64,000 nt of DNA from Accumulibacter sp. (lineage in GTDB: Bacteria; Pseudomonadota; Gammaproteobacteria; Burkholderiales; Rhodocyclaceae): assembly GCF_029255285.1 (NCBI RefSeq), contig NZ_JAPUVI010000107.1, positions 1-64,000 on the forward strand, read 5' to 3'. The position numbers and the translations under genes are program-made. Positions within the stretch are counted from its first letter, which is position 1, and each line of letters opens with the position of its first letter. Under the pieces are notes generated by a model, which ran no database searches, was not told the origin of the DNA, and saw only the letters and a program-made list of their open reading frames with translations. Positions 62,727-64,000 of the stretch are shown piece by piece.

Positions 62727-63538
62727 TACACCGTGCCGGCGAAAACGGCGTCGATCGCGTGGTCCAACGTATCGCGAATATCGCGATCGTCGGTGATCGG
62801 CCGCACGAGGGCCATCCGGCAGGCATCGCCGGGCGCCACGCCGCCCTTGATCAGGGTAGCGGCGTAGACCAGGAGCCGTGTCGAGATCCCTTCGTCCAGG
62901 CCATGCCCCTTCAAACGACGCGCCGCTGCGCCGACGCTCACCAGTTGAACCGCCAACGCCGCGTCGACGCCGCTTTCGCGGGCGATGATCGCCGTTTCCA
63001 GCTCGGCGCCGGGATAGTCGAACTCGAAAGCCGTGAAACGCTGCTTGGTGGACTGTTTCAGATCCTTCATGAGACTTTGGTAGCCCGGGTTGTACGAGAT
63101 GACCAGCTGGAAGTCGGCGTGAGCGTGGATCAACTCGCCCTTCTTGTCGAGCGGCAAGGTGCGCCGGTGATCGGTCAAGGGGTGGATGACCACCGTCGTG
63201 TCCTGGCGCGCTTCGACAATCTCGTCGAGATAGCAGATGGCGCCGATGCGCGCCGCGGTGGTCAGCGGGCCATCGAGCCAGCGCGTGCCGTTGGCGTCAA
63301 GCAGGTAGCGCCCGACAAGGTCCGACGCCGTCATGTCTTCGTTGCAGGCGACGGTGATCAGCGGCTTGCCGAGCTTCCACGCCATGTATTCGACAAAGCG
63401 CGACTTGCCGCAACCGGTGGGCCCCTTGACCATCACCGGCAGACGCGCCGCATAGGCCGCTTCGTAGAGCGCGACTTCGTTGCGCTGCGGCTGATAGAAG
63501 GGTTGCTCGACAACCCTGAACTGCTCTTTGTCGGTCAT
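62726..63538 (-). CDS. cbbQ: RuBisCO activase AAA+ ATPase CbbQ
   Basis: The 270-residue MoxR-type ATPase has Walker A GPTGCGKS (39-46), Walker B CYLDEIVEAR (about 101-110) and VISYNPGYQSL with the sensor 1 Asn. It forms a hexamer that, with CbbO, remodels inhibited form II or form I RuBisCO. ATG at 63538 follows GAGAG and is 90 bases after cbbM. Confidence 0.95.
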   Translation of the reverse strand: MTDKEQFRVVEQPFYQPQRNEVALYEAAYAARLPVMVKGPTGCGKSRFVEYMAWKLGKPLITVACNEDMTASDLVGRYLLDANGTRWLDGPLTTAARIGAICYLDEIVEARQDTTVVIHPLTDHRRTLPLDKKGELIHAHADFQLVISYNPGYQSLMKDLKQSTKQRFTAFEFDYPGAELETAIIARESGVDAALAVQLVSVGAAARRLKGHGLDEGISTRLLVYAATLIKGGVAPGDACRMALVRPITDDRDIRDTLDHAIDAVFAGTV

Positions 63539-63628
63539 GGCGGCTCTCAGGTAAGTCAGCGCTGCGCTTCGAGGCTAGGTCGGGCGGCGCAATCGGCAAG
63601 GTCGAACCGGGAGGCCACCGACGGGCGT

Positions 63629-64000
63629 TCAGCGATGGCGGCCAAGCCGCTCGCGCCAGCCCGGATAGAGCTTGTCGGCGTCGCCCGGGAAGGACTCGAA
63701 AGCGCGCGCGAATTCCTTGTGTTCCCTCGCCCAGGCGATCGGATCGGCACCAGCCTTCCAGCATTCGTAAGCCTGGCGCAACGAAATGGCGCCGGCGGCC
63801 GGGCTGTCGATATGCCCATAGGAACCACCACCGGACGTGTTGATGACATTCCCGTGGCCGAGGTTGGCGAAAAAACCCGGCAGACGAAGCGCGTTCATAC
63901 CACCCGAAATGATCGGCGTCGTCGGCTTCATGCCGTACCACTTCTGGTGATAGGCCGGACCCTGGTACTCGTCGCGCTCGATGACGTAAGCGATCGCCCG
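63629..64000 (-). CDS. cbbM: RuBisCO large subunit, form II (C-terminal part)
   Basis: The C-terminal 123 codons are visible; the start lies beyond base 64000. The sequence [40 protein letters not shown] and [20 protein letters not shown] is diagnostic of form II enzyme, including the phosphate-binding GGMNALR and GGGSYGH loops. It fixes CO2 onto ribulose-1,5-bisphosphate. It is the first visible gene of the cbbM-cbbQ-cbbO set. Confidence 0.95.
   Translation of the reverse strand, partial: RAIAYVIERDEYQGPAYHQKWYGMKPTTPIISGGMNALRLPGFFANLGHGNVINTSGGGSYGHIDSPAAGAISLRQAYECWKAGADPIAWAREHKEFARAFESFPGDADKLYPGWRERLGRHR

Overview
This 64 kb window is high-GC chromosomal DNA from a Gram-negative bacterium, most likely a betaproteobacterium of the Rhodocyclales (Candidatus Accumulibacter or Dechloromonas type). 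That assignment is inference. It rests on the polyphosphate gene set (ppk1, two ppx/gppA genes, a CYTH-CHAD protein), a form II RuBisCO operon with cbbQ and cbbO, the hemE-priA neighbourhood, and an outer-membrane lipid-transport (Mla/MCE) operon. I saw no tRNA, rRNA, CRISPR array, intact insertion sequence or prophage.

Layout. 1-13 kb: an OmpA-family gene cut by the window edge, a sirtuin, mfd, a DAHP synthase, trmL, a SulP transporter, mgtE, a CYTH-CHAD protein and a potassium channel. 13-18 kb: an EcsC-family protein, a sensor protein with a degenerate GGDEF domain, and an acyl-CoA ligase paired with an enoyl-CoA-hydratase-like protein. 18-27.6 kb: ppx heads an operon with mlaE-mlaF-mlaD and a lipoprotein, diverges from ppk1, and is followed by relA. 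27.7-29.4 kb: a DMT exporter overlapping mtfA. 29.4-48.2 kb: one unbroken minus-strand run of 19 genes for a surface polysaccharide. 48.5-55.8 kb: a ROK kinase with an MFS transporter, a second ppx with an unknown membrane protein, and priA. 56-64 kb: hemE, an operon of DUF1538 transporter, PII-like protein, CBS protein and an unknown protein, then cbbO, cbbQ and the end of cbbM.

How the genes work together. Three blocks stand out. (1) Polyphosphate: PPK1 makes polyphosphate, two exopolyphosphatases degrade it, the CYTH-CHAD protein probably binds or hydrolyses it, and RelA makes the alarmone that inhibits Ppx in other bacteria. (2) Surface polysaccharide: the run from fcl at 48181 down to the DegT aminotransferase at 29427 encodes GDP-fucose synthesis (Gmd, Fcl), a CMP-sugar synthetase, a complete sugar-amidation trio (WbpG/PseA-like, HisH2, HisF2), aminotransferases, acetyltransferases, glycosyltransferases, a flippase and a Wzy-like polymerase. 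No sialic-acid-type condensing enzyme is present, so the CMP-activated sugar is uncertain. (3) Carbon fixation: cbbM-cbbQ-cbbO is followed on the same strand by a DUF1538 transporter, a PII-like protein and a CBS protein, an arrangement that invites comparison with regulated inorganic-carbon uptake.

Best candidates for something new: the DUF1538/PII-like/CBS group beside the RuBisCO operon; the amidated CMP-sugar cassette and the overlapping PglD-PHP-ATP-grasp cassette in the polysaccharide locus; a cluster of DnaA boxes between hemE and priA; and the GGDEF protein that keeps its c-di-GMP inhibitory site but has lost the catalytic signature.
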